From Chryseobacterium indologenes (GTDB lineage Bacteria; Bacteroidota; Bacteroidia; Flavobacteriales; Weeksellaceae), in NCBI RefSeq assembly GCF_001295265.1, contig NZ_LJOD01000001.1, positions 310,001 to 374,000 on the forward strand: a stretch of 64,000 bases of DNA. Direction: 5' to 3'. The notes under the pieces were generated by a model. It made no database searches and was not told the DNA's origin. It was given only the letters and a program-made list of their open reading frames with translations. This document shows positions 8,778 to 16,934 of this stretch, piece by piece. Position 1 is the stretch's first letter; every line of letters starts with the position of its first letter. The position numbers were made by a program, and so were the translations under genes.

Positions 8778-9173
8778 CTATTTATAAATAACTACGTTAT
8801 CCTTCTTAAGCTGGTATCCTCCTTTTTTGAAAGAAACCAATGTATATTCTCCTTTTTTCCAGGCTTTTCCTTTTCCTGCACGGTCCAGGATAATACTTTC
8901 AGAACCTGTACCGGGTACAAAAACCTCTGCTTTTTTCATGTCTTTGCTGAAAATTACAGCAGCCATAGAAGTAGAACTTCCTTTAGGGGCAACTTCGGTC
9001 AGCCTGATTTTCTGCTCAAATACTCTTACACAGTCTTTTTTGATCTGAGAGTAGGTATATCCTGCAGAACCGATACATCCATGTGCATCTTTATCACCAC
9101 CTAACACGGGAGTTTTCTGTGCAAATACCAAAGAACCAAGGAACATTGTGCTGAGTAAAATTGTTTTTTTCAT
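8778..9173 (-). CDS. Small secreted protein with conserved HGC/SAGY motif
   Basis: 131 residues with a signal peptide (1-18, ending VFAQ). The mature protein starts with a DKDAHGCIGSAGYTYSQIKK segment followed by DCVRVFE; the two cysteines (in HGC and DCVRV) probably pair. Similar HGC...SAGY...C segments are found in exported proteins and lipoproteins of Bacteroidota, where the function is not established. The rest is basic and predicted beta-rich, ending VIYK. It has its own terminator and looks monocistronic. I do not recognise a function; an inhibitor-like or calycin-like small fold is possible but not shown. Confidence 0.75.
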   Translation of the reverse strand: MKKTILLSTMFLGSLVFAQKTPVLGGDKDAHGCIGSAGYTYSQIKKDCVRVFEQKIRLTEVAPKGSSTSMAAVIFSKDMKKAEVFVPGTGSESIILDRAGKGKAWKKGEYTLVSFKKGGYQLKKDNVVIYK

Positions 9174-9399
9174 TTCGACTGTATTAAAGTTATAACATTG
9201 TTATTAAAAATCATGCCAAAAAAATAAAAAAACACTCTTCCGGATGTTTTTTATCAGCCAGATGATTTTGCAGTTTATAACCATATTATTTTAAGTTTAC
9301 AGAATTCAAAATACTGTGCTTTAACTGTAGAAAATATGATAAAGATATAGCTGCTATTTATCATTTAACTATTATTTCTAAATTCAGGGATAAAATAAC

Positions 9400-9438
9400 A
9401 ACAAAGCCCTGTCATTATAATCTGACAAGGCTTTTGTT
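9400..9438 (-). terminator. Terminator behind the GH3 gene, end of the PUL
   Basis: Long stem AACAAAGCC-CTGTCA / TGACA-AGGCTTTTGTT around a TTATAATC loop with a single bulge. It lies about 30 bp past the GH3 stop codon and marks the probable end of the polysaccharide utilisation transcript. Confidence 0.8.
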
Positions 9439-9471
9439 TATATAAAATATATTAAAAAAATTTATTCCGAA

Positions 9472-11799
9472 TTACTTCGTCCAATTGATCTTTGAATGTT
9501 TTACATTCTGAGAGTCTGTACCAATCATAATATCAAATTCTCCCGGTTCCCAGTCATATTTCAGATCTCCGTTATAGAATTTCAGATCTTCAGGGGTGAT
9601 GCTGAACGTGATTTTTTTAGATTCGCCTTTTTTAAGCATTACTTTCTGGAAACCTTTCAGCTCTTTTACGGGTCTTGTAATGCTTCCTACAATATCTCTG
9701 ATATAAAGCTGTACTACTTCTGCCCCATCAAAATTTCCGGTATTGGTTACGGTAACAGATGCCTGAACCGTTTGATTTCCTTTCGGATTTGTATTGGATA
9801 CCGATATATCCGAATAACTAAATCTGGAATAGCTTAGTCCATACCCGAACGGATACAGAGGGGTATTGCATTCATCCATATAATTGGACCGGAATCTTTC
9901 ATACTCACATTTATCTGTTTTCTCCTGGTTCAGCGGTCGGCCTGTATTTTTAGCATTATAATAGATAGGAACCTGCCCTAGGCTTCTCGGGAATGTCATC
10001 GGAAGTTTTCCTGAAGGGTTTACTTTTCCGAACAATACATCGGCAATGGCATTTCCTGCTTCTGATCCTGCAAACCAGGCATTCAGAATAGCATCGGGGG
10101 TATCTTTTACATTAGTCAGAGCCAGCGGGCGCCCTGTGAAAAGAACCATCGCAATAGGCTTTCCTGTCTTTTTCAGCTCATTCAGAAGGTCTACCTGAGA
10201 CTGAGGGATGGTAATTTCTGTCCTTGAAGAAGATTCTCCGCTCATTTCCGCAGACTCCCCTATCGCCAAAACAATCACATCTGCTTTATTGGCCGTATCT
10301 ACAGCTTCTTTTAACAATGCCTCTTTGGAGCGGCTGTCCCTGTCCGTTTTTTTGCCGTGAGCTGCATAGATTTCTTCCAGTTTAGCATTATCATCAATGT
10401 TAGCGCCTTTTGCAGAGATAAATTTCACTTCTTTTCCATAGTTGGCCTGTAATCCCTGCATCAGGGAGACGGAAATGGCATGTTTTGTGGCAACACTCCA
10501 TGTTCCGGCCATATTCAGTGAATTATTAACCAAAGGTCCGATCACTGCAACCGTTCCTGATTTTTTAAGAGGGAGCACCTGATTTTCATTTTTCAGCAAT
10601 ACCATAGACTGGGCTGCAGCGTTTCTGGCAATGTTACGGTTTTCCATATTATACACCTCTTTTGCTGCTAGTTTAGCATCACCATAACGATAAGGATCGT
10701 CGAATAAGCCTAAGTCATATTTGGCTTCAAGAATTCTTCTGGCTGCCATATCAATCTCTGACTGGGTTACTTTTCCTTCACTCAGGGATTTTTTTAGCGT
10801 AGTAAGAAAGCCTTCTCCAACCATATCCATGTCAATTCCGGCTTTCAGTGCCAGAGCTGAAACCTGCTGCAGATCTCCCATTCCATGCTCTACCATTTCA
10901 TTAATCCCGGTATAGTCTGTCACCACAAATCCTTTAAAGTTCCACATTTTTCTCAGTACTTCGGTCTGAAGCCATCTGTTTCCTGTAGCCGGAACTCCGT
11001 CCACTTCATTGAAAGATGCCATTACGGAAGCTACTCCTGCATCTACAGCGGCTTTATAGGGTGGGAAATATTCATTGAACATTCTCACATGGCTCATATC
11101 AACAGTATTGTAATCACGGCCGGCTTCTCCTGCTCCGTATAATGCAAAGTGTTTTACACAGGCCAGAATTGTATTGCTTAAAGACAGGTCTTTCCCCTGA
11201 TAACCGTATACCATATTCTTAGAAATCTCACTTCCCAGGTACGGGTCTTCTCCGGAACCTTCGGAAACACGTCCCCATCTTGGTTCACGGGAAATATCCA
11301 CCATCGGCGAAAACGTCCAGTTGATACCGTCTGAAGATGCTTCTTTTGCCGCTACTCTTGCAGATTGCTGTACAAGGTTCATATCCCAGGAAGCAGCCAG
11401 TCCTAAAGGAATAGGAAATGTGGTTTCATATCCGTGAATGACATCCATTCCGAAGATCAGCGGAATTTTCAGACGGCTTTTTTCAACAGCCACCTTCTGA
11501 ACGGCTTTTATTTTATCTGCTCCTTTTATATTGAACAGTCCTCCTACCAATCCCTGTTCAACTTTTTTCCCGATATCCGAGCTTTGAGCCTGTCCTGTTG
11601 TAAAGTCTCCTGAGGTTGGAAGGTTAAGCTGGCCTATCTTTTCGTCTAATGTCATTTTAGATAAAAGATTTTCAACAAAAGCTTTTCTTTTTGCCTGATA
11701 CTGGGCGGTCTGGAAGGACTGCACCGGCCTGGTAACCATTTCCTGGGCAGAAAACACCGGTGAAAGTGCCAGAGCTGCAAGTACAATGAACTTTTTCAT
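9472..11799 (-). CDS. bglX: Glycoside hydrolase family 3 beta-glucosidase (BglX-like)
   Basis: 775 residues with a signal peptide (1-18, ending FSAQ); periplasmic exo-beta-glucosidase. The N-terminal TIM-barrel domain runs from about residue 45 to 360 and contains the nucleophile D295 in the sequence VVTDYTGINE, plus the substrate-binding stretch VKHFALYGAGEAGRDYN. The C-terminal alpha/beta sandwich carries the GESAEMSGESSSRTEI loop, and a fibronectin-III-like domain (about residues 680-775) closes the protein. This is the usual BglX architecture and length. It is the last gene of the PUL that begins with SusC at 19757 and would release glucose from beta-linked oligosaccharides made by the upstream GH144-type enzyme. 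GH3 enzymes act on beta-1,2, 1,3, 1,4 or 1,6 links, and the sequence alone does not decide which. Confidence 0.93.
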   Translation of the reverse strand: MKKFIVLAALALSPVFSAQEMVTRPVQSFQTAQYQAKRKAFVENLLSKMTLDEKIGQLNLPTSGDFTTGQAQSSDIGKKVEQGLVGGLFNIKGADKIKAVQKVAVEKSRLKIPLIFGMDVIHGYETTFPIPLGLAASWDMNLVQQSARVAAKEASSDGINWTFSPMVDISREPRWGRVSEGSGEDPYLGSEISKNMVYGYQGKDLSLSNTILACVKHFALYGAGEAGRDYNTVDMSHVRMFNEYFPPYKAAVDAGVASVMASFNEVDGVPATGNRWLQTEVLRKMWNFKGFVVTDYTGINEMVEHGMGDLQQVSALALKAGIDMDMVGEGFLTTLKKSLSEGKVTQSEIDMAARRILEAKYDLGLFDDPYRYGDAKLAAKEVYNMENRNIARNAAAQSMVLLKNENQVLPLKKSGTVAVIGPLVNNSLNMAGTWSVATKHAISVSLMQGLQANYGKEVKFISAKGANIDDNAKLEEIYAAHGKKTDRDSRSKEALLKEAVDTANKADVIVLAIGESAEMSGESSSRTEITIPQSQVDLLNELKKTGKPIAMVLFTGRPLALTNVKDTPDAILNAWFAGSEAGNAIADVLFGKVNPSGKLPMTFPRSLGQVPIYYNAKNTGRPLNQEKTDKCEYERFRSNYMDECNTPLYPFGYGLSYSRFSYSDISVSNTNPKGNQTVQASVTVTNTGNFDGAEVVQLYIRDIVGSITRPVKELKGFQKVMLKKGESKKITFSITPEDLKFYNGDLKYDWEPGEFDIMIGTDSQNVKHSKINWTK

Positions 11800-11826
11800 A
11801 AATCTATCTTCTTTAATTATTGTTTC

Positions 11827-11892
11827 TTTATTGGTTTAACGCGATGGCGTTAAGGTTCTTTTTAATGCTTTATATTTAAGCCACAAGGGCGT
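11827..11892. repeat. Degenerate intergenic repeat, copy A
   Basis: Shares ordered blocks with 13088-13146: TTTATTGGTTTAACG, then ATGGCG, ATGCTTTAT and AGGGCGT. The two copies flank the gene at 11934-13070. They resemble the AACGC...GGCGC palindromic repeats scattered between flavobacterial genes, but have decayed. Confidence 0.55.
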
Positions 11893-11933
11893 TCACATTC
11901 AGCAAAGGATAAATGAATAAATATTTTTATCTT

Positions 11934-13070
11934 TTATTTGTTTTTGTAAAGGATTTCAAGCTGAATATGATCTGTTTCACCTGTTGCTTTATTCCTGACA
12001 CAGGTCTCAAGTGTATTTCCATATTCATCATAGGTTTCATAAGTTTCCGCCCCTTCATCGGAGAACTCTTTTCTTACTTTTTTACCATTTTCAATATAAT
12101 ATACTGCCACCAGCCTGTCATGTCTGTATTCATTCACTCTATCTTCAAGATATTCTAAATGAGAACGGTGTTCCATAGCATCATCATAATCCTCTTTTGT
12201 CTTACAGTAAAAGCTTCCACATTCTATATTATACTGGTCAAAATAATCATATTCCTGCAGATAATGCGTAAGTCCGTCTTTTGAAAAATCGGGACGGTAA
12301 AATGATTTCTCATAGCTGGTCTGGTTATCAAACGTATCATATCCAAAGGTTTCCAGTCTTATATCCTGCATAATCTGCGGAAATATTTCCTCATCCATAG
12401 TTTCCATGTATGCCCGGTACAGCTTTTCCTTTTCTTCATTGAATCTGAAAGTTCCTATCCTTATTTTACGTTTTTTGTCATTATATACCGTATAGCTGAT
12501 GTCGTCCTCAAACCGCTCAATCACTCCATTTTCAAAATAATCATAGGTTTTAACCTCATCAGGAAAATCATCAAGCCTTAGATATTTTTTCAACATACGG
12601 ACAGGGCGGCCTTCTTTATCATATTCAGCAGTCAGATGATAAGATTCATCATAGCCTTCTATATCAAAAATAATCTCCACCAAATCAGATTCTCTGAAGC
12701 GATATACAATTTTATCATGTATTTTAAACAGCTGCTCATTTCCATTCTGCTCTATAACCAATCCAATTCCCTTAGATAGAAAATAGGGATAATACTTACC
12801 AAAGGGATCGTTGATGTGCACTACCTTTTCAAGAATATTTTTTTCGCTATCCAAAGCGGTTTCAACAGAATAATTCTGATGATATTCATATATGATCTCA
12901 GAGACTTCCGGATGCAGAAAATTCAGCTGTCTTATCTTTTTTGAATCCTCAAAAAAAGCAGAAACTGAAAGTTTTCCGTTTTCATACTGATTTACCTGAA
13001 GAATATCAGCAGGATCTCCTTTAAGGTATTCTGTTCGGACAATGTCTGTTTCTTTATAGTCAATCGGCAT
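11934..13070 (-). CDS. Unknown protein with YD/MORN-like beta-hairpin repeats, inside the PUL
   Basis: 378 residues, with no signal peptide or membrane segment, so probably cytoplasmic. I do not recognise a named family. The chain has repeated short strand-turn-strand units such as YDKEGRPVRML, YDYFENGVIERF, YNDKKRKIRIG and YDEYGNTLETCV, like those of YwqK/MORN or YD-type proteins. It is acidic and rich in Tyr, Glu and Asp. It sits between the esterase and GH3 genes of the PUL but has no evident link to sugar use, and both flanking gaps carry related repeat sequences (11827-11892 and 13088-13146). This points to insertion of a passenger gene into the locus. Antitoxin/immunity proteins often have this composition, but that is speculation. 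Confidence 0.75.
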   Translation of the reverse strand: MPIDYKETDIVRTEYLKGDPADILQVNQYENGKLSVSAFFEDSKKIRQLNFLHPEVSEIIYEYHQNYSVETALDSEKNILEKVVHINDPFGKYYPYFLSKGIGLVIEQNGNEQLFKIHDKIVYRFRESDLVEIIFDIEGYDESYHLTAEYDKEGRPVRMLKKYLRLDDFPDEVKTYDYFENGVIERFEDDISYTVYNDKKRKIRIGTFRFNEEKEKLYRAYMETMDEEIFPQIMQDIRLETFGYDTFDNQTSYEKSFYRPDFSKDGLTHYLQEYDYFDQYNIECGSFYCKTKEDYDDAMEHRSHLEYLEDRVNEYRHDRLVAVYYIENGKKVRKEFSDEGAETYETYDEYGNTLETCVRNKATGETDHIQLEILYKNK

Positions 13071-13087
13071 TGTATATTCTCTTTGGT

Positions 13088-13146
13088 TTTATTGGTTTAA
13101 CGTAATGGCGCTATGCTTTTAAATTCTTTATGCTTTATTAGGGCGT
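13088..13146. repeat. Degenerate intergenic repeat, copy B
   Basis: Homologous to 11827-11892, sharing the 15-bp block TTTATTGGTTTAACG followed by ATGGCG, ATGCTTTAT and AGGGCGT in the same order and with similar spacing. It lies immediately upstream of the unknown gene's start. Confidence 0.55.
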
Positions 13147-13178
13147 AAGGACTATTTTATATTCTATTTATAATACAT

Positions 13179-13889
13179 TTATTTTATGTCTTTTTTCATA
13201 GAGAGCATCCATTCATACAATTGAGGATCCGAATAGGCTGAATCCCACGAATTATGATTATCATTCGGAAATATTTTTAATTCTGCCGAGGGATTTACGG
13301 GATGAAGCTTCTGATAAAAATTAAGTGCATTATCAGGAAGAACAATATCATCCATTCCGCCATGAAAAATTTTCATATTTAAGTTTTTATACTGATGAAT
13401 ATTTGCATACATCACCCGATCTGTAGGGGCACATACAGAAACTACCGCGGCAAACATTTCAGGATGCTCCATGGCCAGTTTCAACGATCCCCATCCTCCC
13501 ATGGAAAGTCCTGTCAGGTAAATCCTGGAAGGATCTATTTTATATTTTTTCTGGATTTCCTTTATCAGGTTATATATTGTCACAGTATCCCACCATGTAT
13601 CTGCCGGGCACTGCGGAGCCAGAATGGCAACAGGTTCCTTAATGAGGTTTTTATAGGTAAACGGACTGTGAGCTTTCACAGCCTCAAGATTATTTCCTCT
13701 CTCTCCTGATCCATGAAGAAATACAATTAACGGAACGTTTCCTTTTACCCTTTGGGGATAATCCAGAATGTATGATATTTTTTCTGTTCTTTTAAATTCC
13801 TTATTAAGTTCAGCCTTTATTTCCTGAGCCTGCAGATGCAATGAAAACGGAAGGAATAGAAAGGGAATATATTTTAGTTTTAATTTCAT
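13179..13889 (-). CDS. Secreted alpha/beta-hydrolase, esterase/PHB-depolymerase-like
   Basis: 236 residues with a signal peptide (about 1-21, ending LQAQ). It shows the alpha/beta-hydrolase oxyanion segment FLHGSGERG, the nucleophile elbow GLSMGG with the catalytic serine, a late Asp in GGMDDIV and a His in NDNHNSWD, so the full Ser-Asp-His triad can be placed. It belongs with the small COG4099-type esterases often seen in Bacteroidota polysaccharide loci. Here it lies between the GH144-type gene and GH3 in the same orientation, with gaps of 108-160 bp. It probably removes an ester substituent from the glycan, or acts on a cell-wall or plant ester. The catalytic class is firm and the substrate is inferred. 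Confidence 0.85.
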   Translation of the reverse strand: MKLKLKYIPFLFLPFSLHLQAQEIKAELNKEFKRTEKISYILDYPQRVKGNVPLIVFLHGSGERGNNLEAVKAHSPFTYKNLIKEPVAILAPQCPADTWWDTVTIYNLIKEIQKKYKIDPSRIYLTGLSMGGWGSLKLAMEHPEMFAAVVSVCAPTDRVMYANIHQYKNLNMKIFHGGMDDIVLPDNALNFYQKLHPVNPSAELKIFPNDNHNSWDSAYSDPQLYEWMLSMKKDIK

Positions 13890-14049
13890 ATTATTCTTTT
13901 AGCCGGAGGTGTAATATTTTTTTTTATTAAACGGACTAAGCCCATTTTATTGAATCATGATTTCTTTTGATTAATATAAACCTTTATTATTTAATTCTCT
14001 AATCCTTATGAATGATGTTTATTTTTTAGTTAATTCACATTTCAATCTA

Positions 14050-15432
14050 TTATCTTATTCCGTATTTTTCCGATTGGAAGCTTAGTTTTTTAAGACCCTG
14101 CCTGATCTCTGGGGCATTCATGAAAAGTTTCCACAGGAATCCGGTTCTGTAATTTTCAATCATGGGAGCAATGGTTCCCTGATCAATTGCAAGATACCTT
14201 GGCGTAAACCAATTGTTGTAATTGATGGAAGTTGCATCATAAGGGCCTGCAGATCCTATGAATTCAGATTTTTGGGTATAAATAAACCTTAGGAAATTCA
14301 TGGATTCTTTTGGAGTATACGGAAAGCTGCTTAAGGCGGCAGTAGGAGTGATTACGCCATTATCATTGGAGGGCATATGTGCTGTGTAGCCTGTGCTTCC
14401 GTCTTCATTTCTGGTGTATCCGGCTGTAAGTCCCCAATAATCCGGACCATAGCCTTTCCAGTTTTTTGGATTTTCAACGCAGTATTTATAGTCGATTAAG
14501 ACTTGATTTTTATTAAGTTCGAAATAGTTTTTTACCAGTTTATCAGATAATCCGGAAGGATCAAGCCCGATATATGAATATTGTGACCAGAAAAGCGGCC
14601 CGCCATATTCTTCAGCATAATTGTGTTTTACGTACAGAGGAAGTCCGTATTGGGTTTTATCGGTGAGATAGCTGCCATTTCTTGTCCAGCCTTTGTAATA
14701 GGTTTCAGCATCTATAGAATAGGTCGGTGACGAAGCCGCCAGAATATAGGTAATTAAACATTCATTATACCCTTCCAATGGAAAATTCATTTCCCATTGA
14801 TATTCCGGTGACCAGTGCCAGTACAGGACTTTTTCACCGCCTTTGGTGTACCAGTTCCATTGAATTCCTTTCCAGAGTTCATCACATTTTGCGGCAAGGG
14901 CTTTTTCTTCGGGAGTTCCGTTTTTAAAATATTCCCGGACCATCAGAATTCCTGAGGTAAGAAAAGCCGTTTCCACTAAATCGCCTCCGTTATCTTTTTT
15001 ACCGAAAGGAACTGTCTTCCCTGTTTCTCCGTTGATCCAGTGGGACCAGGCTCCTTTATGCCGATCGGCTTTAGCAAGAAAATCCATCATATGGGTAAGC
15101 CTTTTTACGGCTTCTTTCCTTGGGACAAATCCTCTTTCTACCCCTACCAGAATTGTTGCCAATCCGAATCCTGAACCACCGGTAGTAATGACATGTTTAT
15201 CATTATCAGGATAAATATTATCTTCATGATAGCGCTCTCTTCCGAGCATTGACCTGGGTTCTGCATAGTCCCAGAAATATTTCAGGACGTCTTTCTGAAC
15301 TCTGTCCATCAGCTGTTCATCTGTAATATCACTTTTTACAACGGCATTTTTAGACTGAAGAGCTGGGGTATTTTTGCATGAGCATACCAATAACAGAGAG
15401 GGTATAGCAATGGATACTATGGTCTTTTTCAT
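14050..15432 (-). CDS. GH144-type glycoamylase-like lipoprotein (putative endo-beta-1,2-glucanase)
   Basis: 460 residues. The N-terminus has a lipoprotein signal with lipobox LVCSC (Cys at about 18), so it is probably anchored to the outer membrane. The rest matches the 'glucoamylase-like' domain (PF10091): an alpha/alpha barrel with conserved blocks FWDYAEP, TTGGSGFGLA, GDLVETAFL, WHWSPEYQWEMNFPLEGYNE and FWSQYSYIGLDP. Characterised relatives in family GH144 are endo-beta-1,2-glucanases, such as the Chitinophaga enzyme, which is what I know of the family. It lies 71 bp downstream of susD and upstream of an esterase and GH3, as expected for the surface endo-enzyme of a PUL. The family call is strong; beta-1,2 specificity is inferred. 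Confidence 0.85.
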   Translation of the reverse strand: MKKTIVSIAIPSLLLVCSCKNTPALQSKNAVVKSDITDEQLMDRVQKDVLKYFWDYAEPRSMLGRERYHEDNIYPDNDKHVITTGGSGFGLATILVGVERGFVPRKEAVKRLTHMMDFLAKADRHKGAWSHWINGETGKTVPFGKKDNGGDLVETAFLTSGILMVREYFKNGTPEEKALAAKCDELWKGIQWNWYTKGGEKVLYWHWSPEYQWEMNFPLEGYNECLITYILAASSPTYSIDAETYYKGWTRNGSYLTDKTQYGLPLYVKHNYAEEYGGPLFWSQYSYIGLDPSGLSDKLVKNYFELNKNQVLIDYKYCVENPKNWKGYGPDYWGLTAGYTRNEDGSTGYTAHMPSNDNGVITPTAALSSFPYTPKESMNFLRFIYTQKSEFIGSAGPYDATSINYNNWFTPRYLAIDQGTIAPMIENYRTGFLWKLFMNAPEIRQGLKKLSFQSEKYGIR

Positions 15433-15503
15433 GATTTATTTTTTACCTGATCTTATTAAAAGAAGAGGAGAACTTTCATTCTCCTCTAAAGTTTATATAT
15501 TGA

Positions 15504-16922
15504 TTAATAGCCTGGATTCTGGGTGAAAGCACCATTACTTTGATCCATTGCATCCAAAGGAATTGGAAACACTTCATTCTTTCCTGCCTTAAATCCATAA
15601 GGAGCCAATACTGTTGCGGCCTGACCAGTCCTTACTAAATCTACAAAACGATCTCCTTCTAAAGCAAGTTCAACTCTCCTTTCATGCCATATTGCATTTC
15701 TAAGCGCAGTTTGTGTTGAAGCTGTAGTTCCTAAAAGATTAGCTCTGTCTCTAACTTTATTCAGATTTAATATTGCTGTAGCCGTATTTCCTAATTCATT
15801 GGCTGCTTCTGCATTAATTAAAAGAATTTCCGCGAAACGCAGAATTCTGATATTCTGAATAGACCCATAGCCGCAAGCACTATTATTTAATGCTTTGGGA
15901 ACATAGATTTTTTGATTATACGTAGTTACAGACTGAGCGTCTCCCATCGCAATTAAATCTCCCTCCGGAGTAGTTTCTCCATTTCTAAGTATGGTAAGTT
16001 CTTTTCTTATATCACCAGCTTCAAACGCATTTTCCAAAGCACTTGAAGGCGTAAAAAAGCCCCATCCGAACTGATCTCTTACTCCCTGAACCTCTGCATA
16101 CTGACTTCCTTTATATGGAGGTATGCAATCACAGTTCACTTCAAAAACAGATTCTTTTCCAAATTCTCCCGCAGGTCTGAATAAATGATTAAAGTCCGGA
16201 TCCAGATCATATCCCATTGCTATCACCTGATTGGAAGTATCATAAGCTTTTTGCCAGTCTTTTTTGTAAAGATAAACTTTTGAAAGTAAGCCTAATGCAG
16301 CTCCTTTTGTTACTCTCCCTAAATCTGAAGCAGGATAAGTCTGAGGAAGAATTTCTGCTGCTGCAGTAAGATCTGAAATGATAAAATTATACACTTCTTC
16401 AACTGAGTTTCTAGGCTTATTATATACGGTCTCAACTTTATCATAAATTGGAACTCCACCATAGATTCTTACCAAGTTAAAATAGAAATAAGCTCTTAAC
16501 ATTCTGGCTTCAGCAACCAATCTGGTTCTTAGATTAGCATTCATATCTATTCCCGGTACATTGGTGATGACCTGATTAGCTCTGTTTACGGCCTGCCATT
16601 GTCCGATCCAATAGCCTCTTACTCCTTCATCGCTTACTGTATATGTAAAATTATCATATACATTGATGAAAGAAGCATCTCCTGGATTGGAACCTTTAAC
16701 CACATCATCTGCCGGTACTCCAAAAACAAATTGATAAGGAAAAGCAGAATTTTCCCAGCTTCTTAAAAAACTATAGATGGCACTGGTTGCCTGGATAGCA
16801 TCTTCCTGTGTTTTGAAAAACGATGATGCCTCTGTATATCCCTCTTGTTTTATATCTAAATAATCATCCTTGCAACTTACAACAAGTGAAAATAATGCGA
16901 TTGATAAAAATATTTTTTTCAT
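15504..16922 (-). CDS. SusD/RagB family glycan-binding lipoprotein
   Basis: 472 residues. The lipobox LVVSC places the acylated cysteine at residue 17, and the following KDDYLD is the usual start of mature SusD proteins. A SusD-like N-terminal domain with the TPR-type helices RMLRAYFYFNLVRIYGGVP and the C-terminal RagB/SusD region, with RFAEILLINAEAANELG and WHERRVELALEGDRFVDLVRTG, are all present. It caps the SusC barrel on the cell surface and binds oligosaccharide for import. It starts 12 bp after the susC stop, so translation is likely coupled. The family call is secure; ligand specificity follows only from the adjacent GH144-type and GH3 genes. Confidence 0.95.
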   Translation of the reverse strand: MKKIFLSIALFSLVVSCKDDYLDIKQEGYTEASSFFKTQEDAIQATSAIYSFLRSWENSAFPYQFVFGVPADDVVKGSNPGDASFINVYDNFTYTVSDEGVRGYWIGQWQAVNRANQVITNVPGIDMNANLRTRLVAEARMLRAYFYFNLVRIYGGVPIYDKVETVYNKPRNSVEEVYNFIISDLTAAAEILPQTYPASDLGRVTKGAALGLLSKVYLYKKDWQKAYDTSNQVIAMGYDLDPDFNHLFRPAGEFGKESVFEVNCDCIPPYKGSQYAEVQGVRDQFGWGFFTPSSALENAFEAGDIRKELTILRNGETTPEGDLIAMGDAQSVTTYNQKIYVPKALNNSACGYGSIQNIRILRFAEILLINAEAANELGNTATAILNLNKVRDRANLLGTTASTQTALRNAIWHERRVELALEGDRFVDLVRTGQAATVLAPYGFKAGKNEVFPIPLDAMDQSNGAFTQNPGY

Positions 16923-16934
16923 AGCTCTTTCTTA

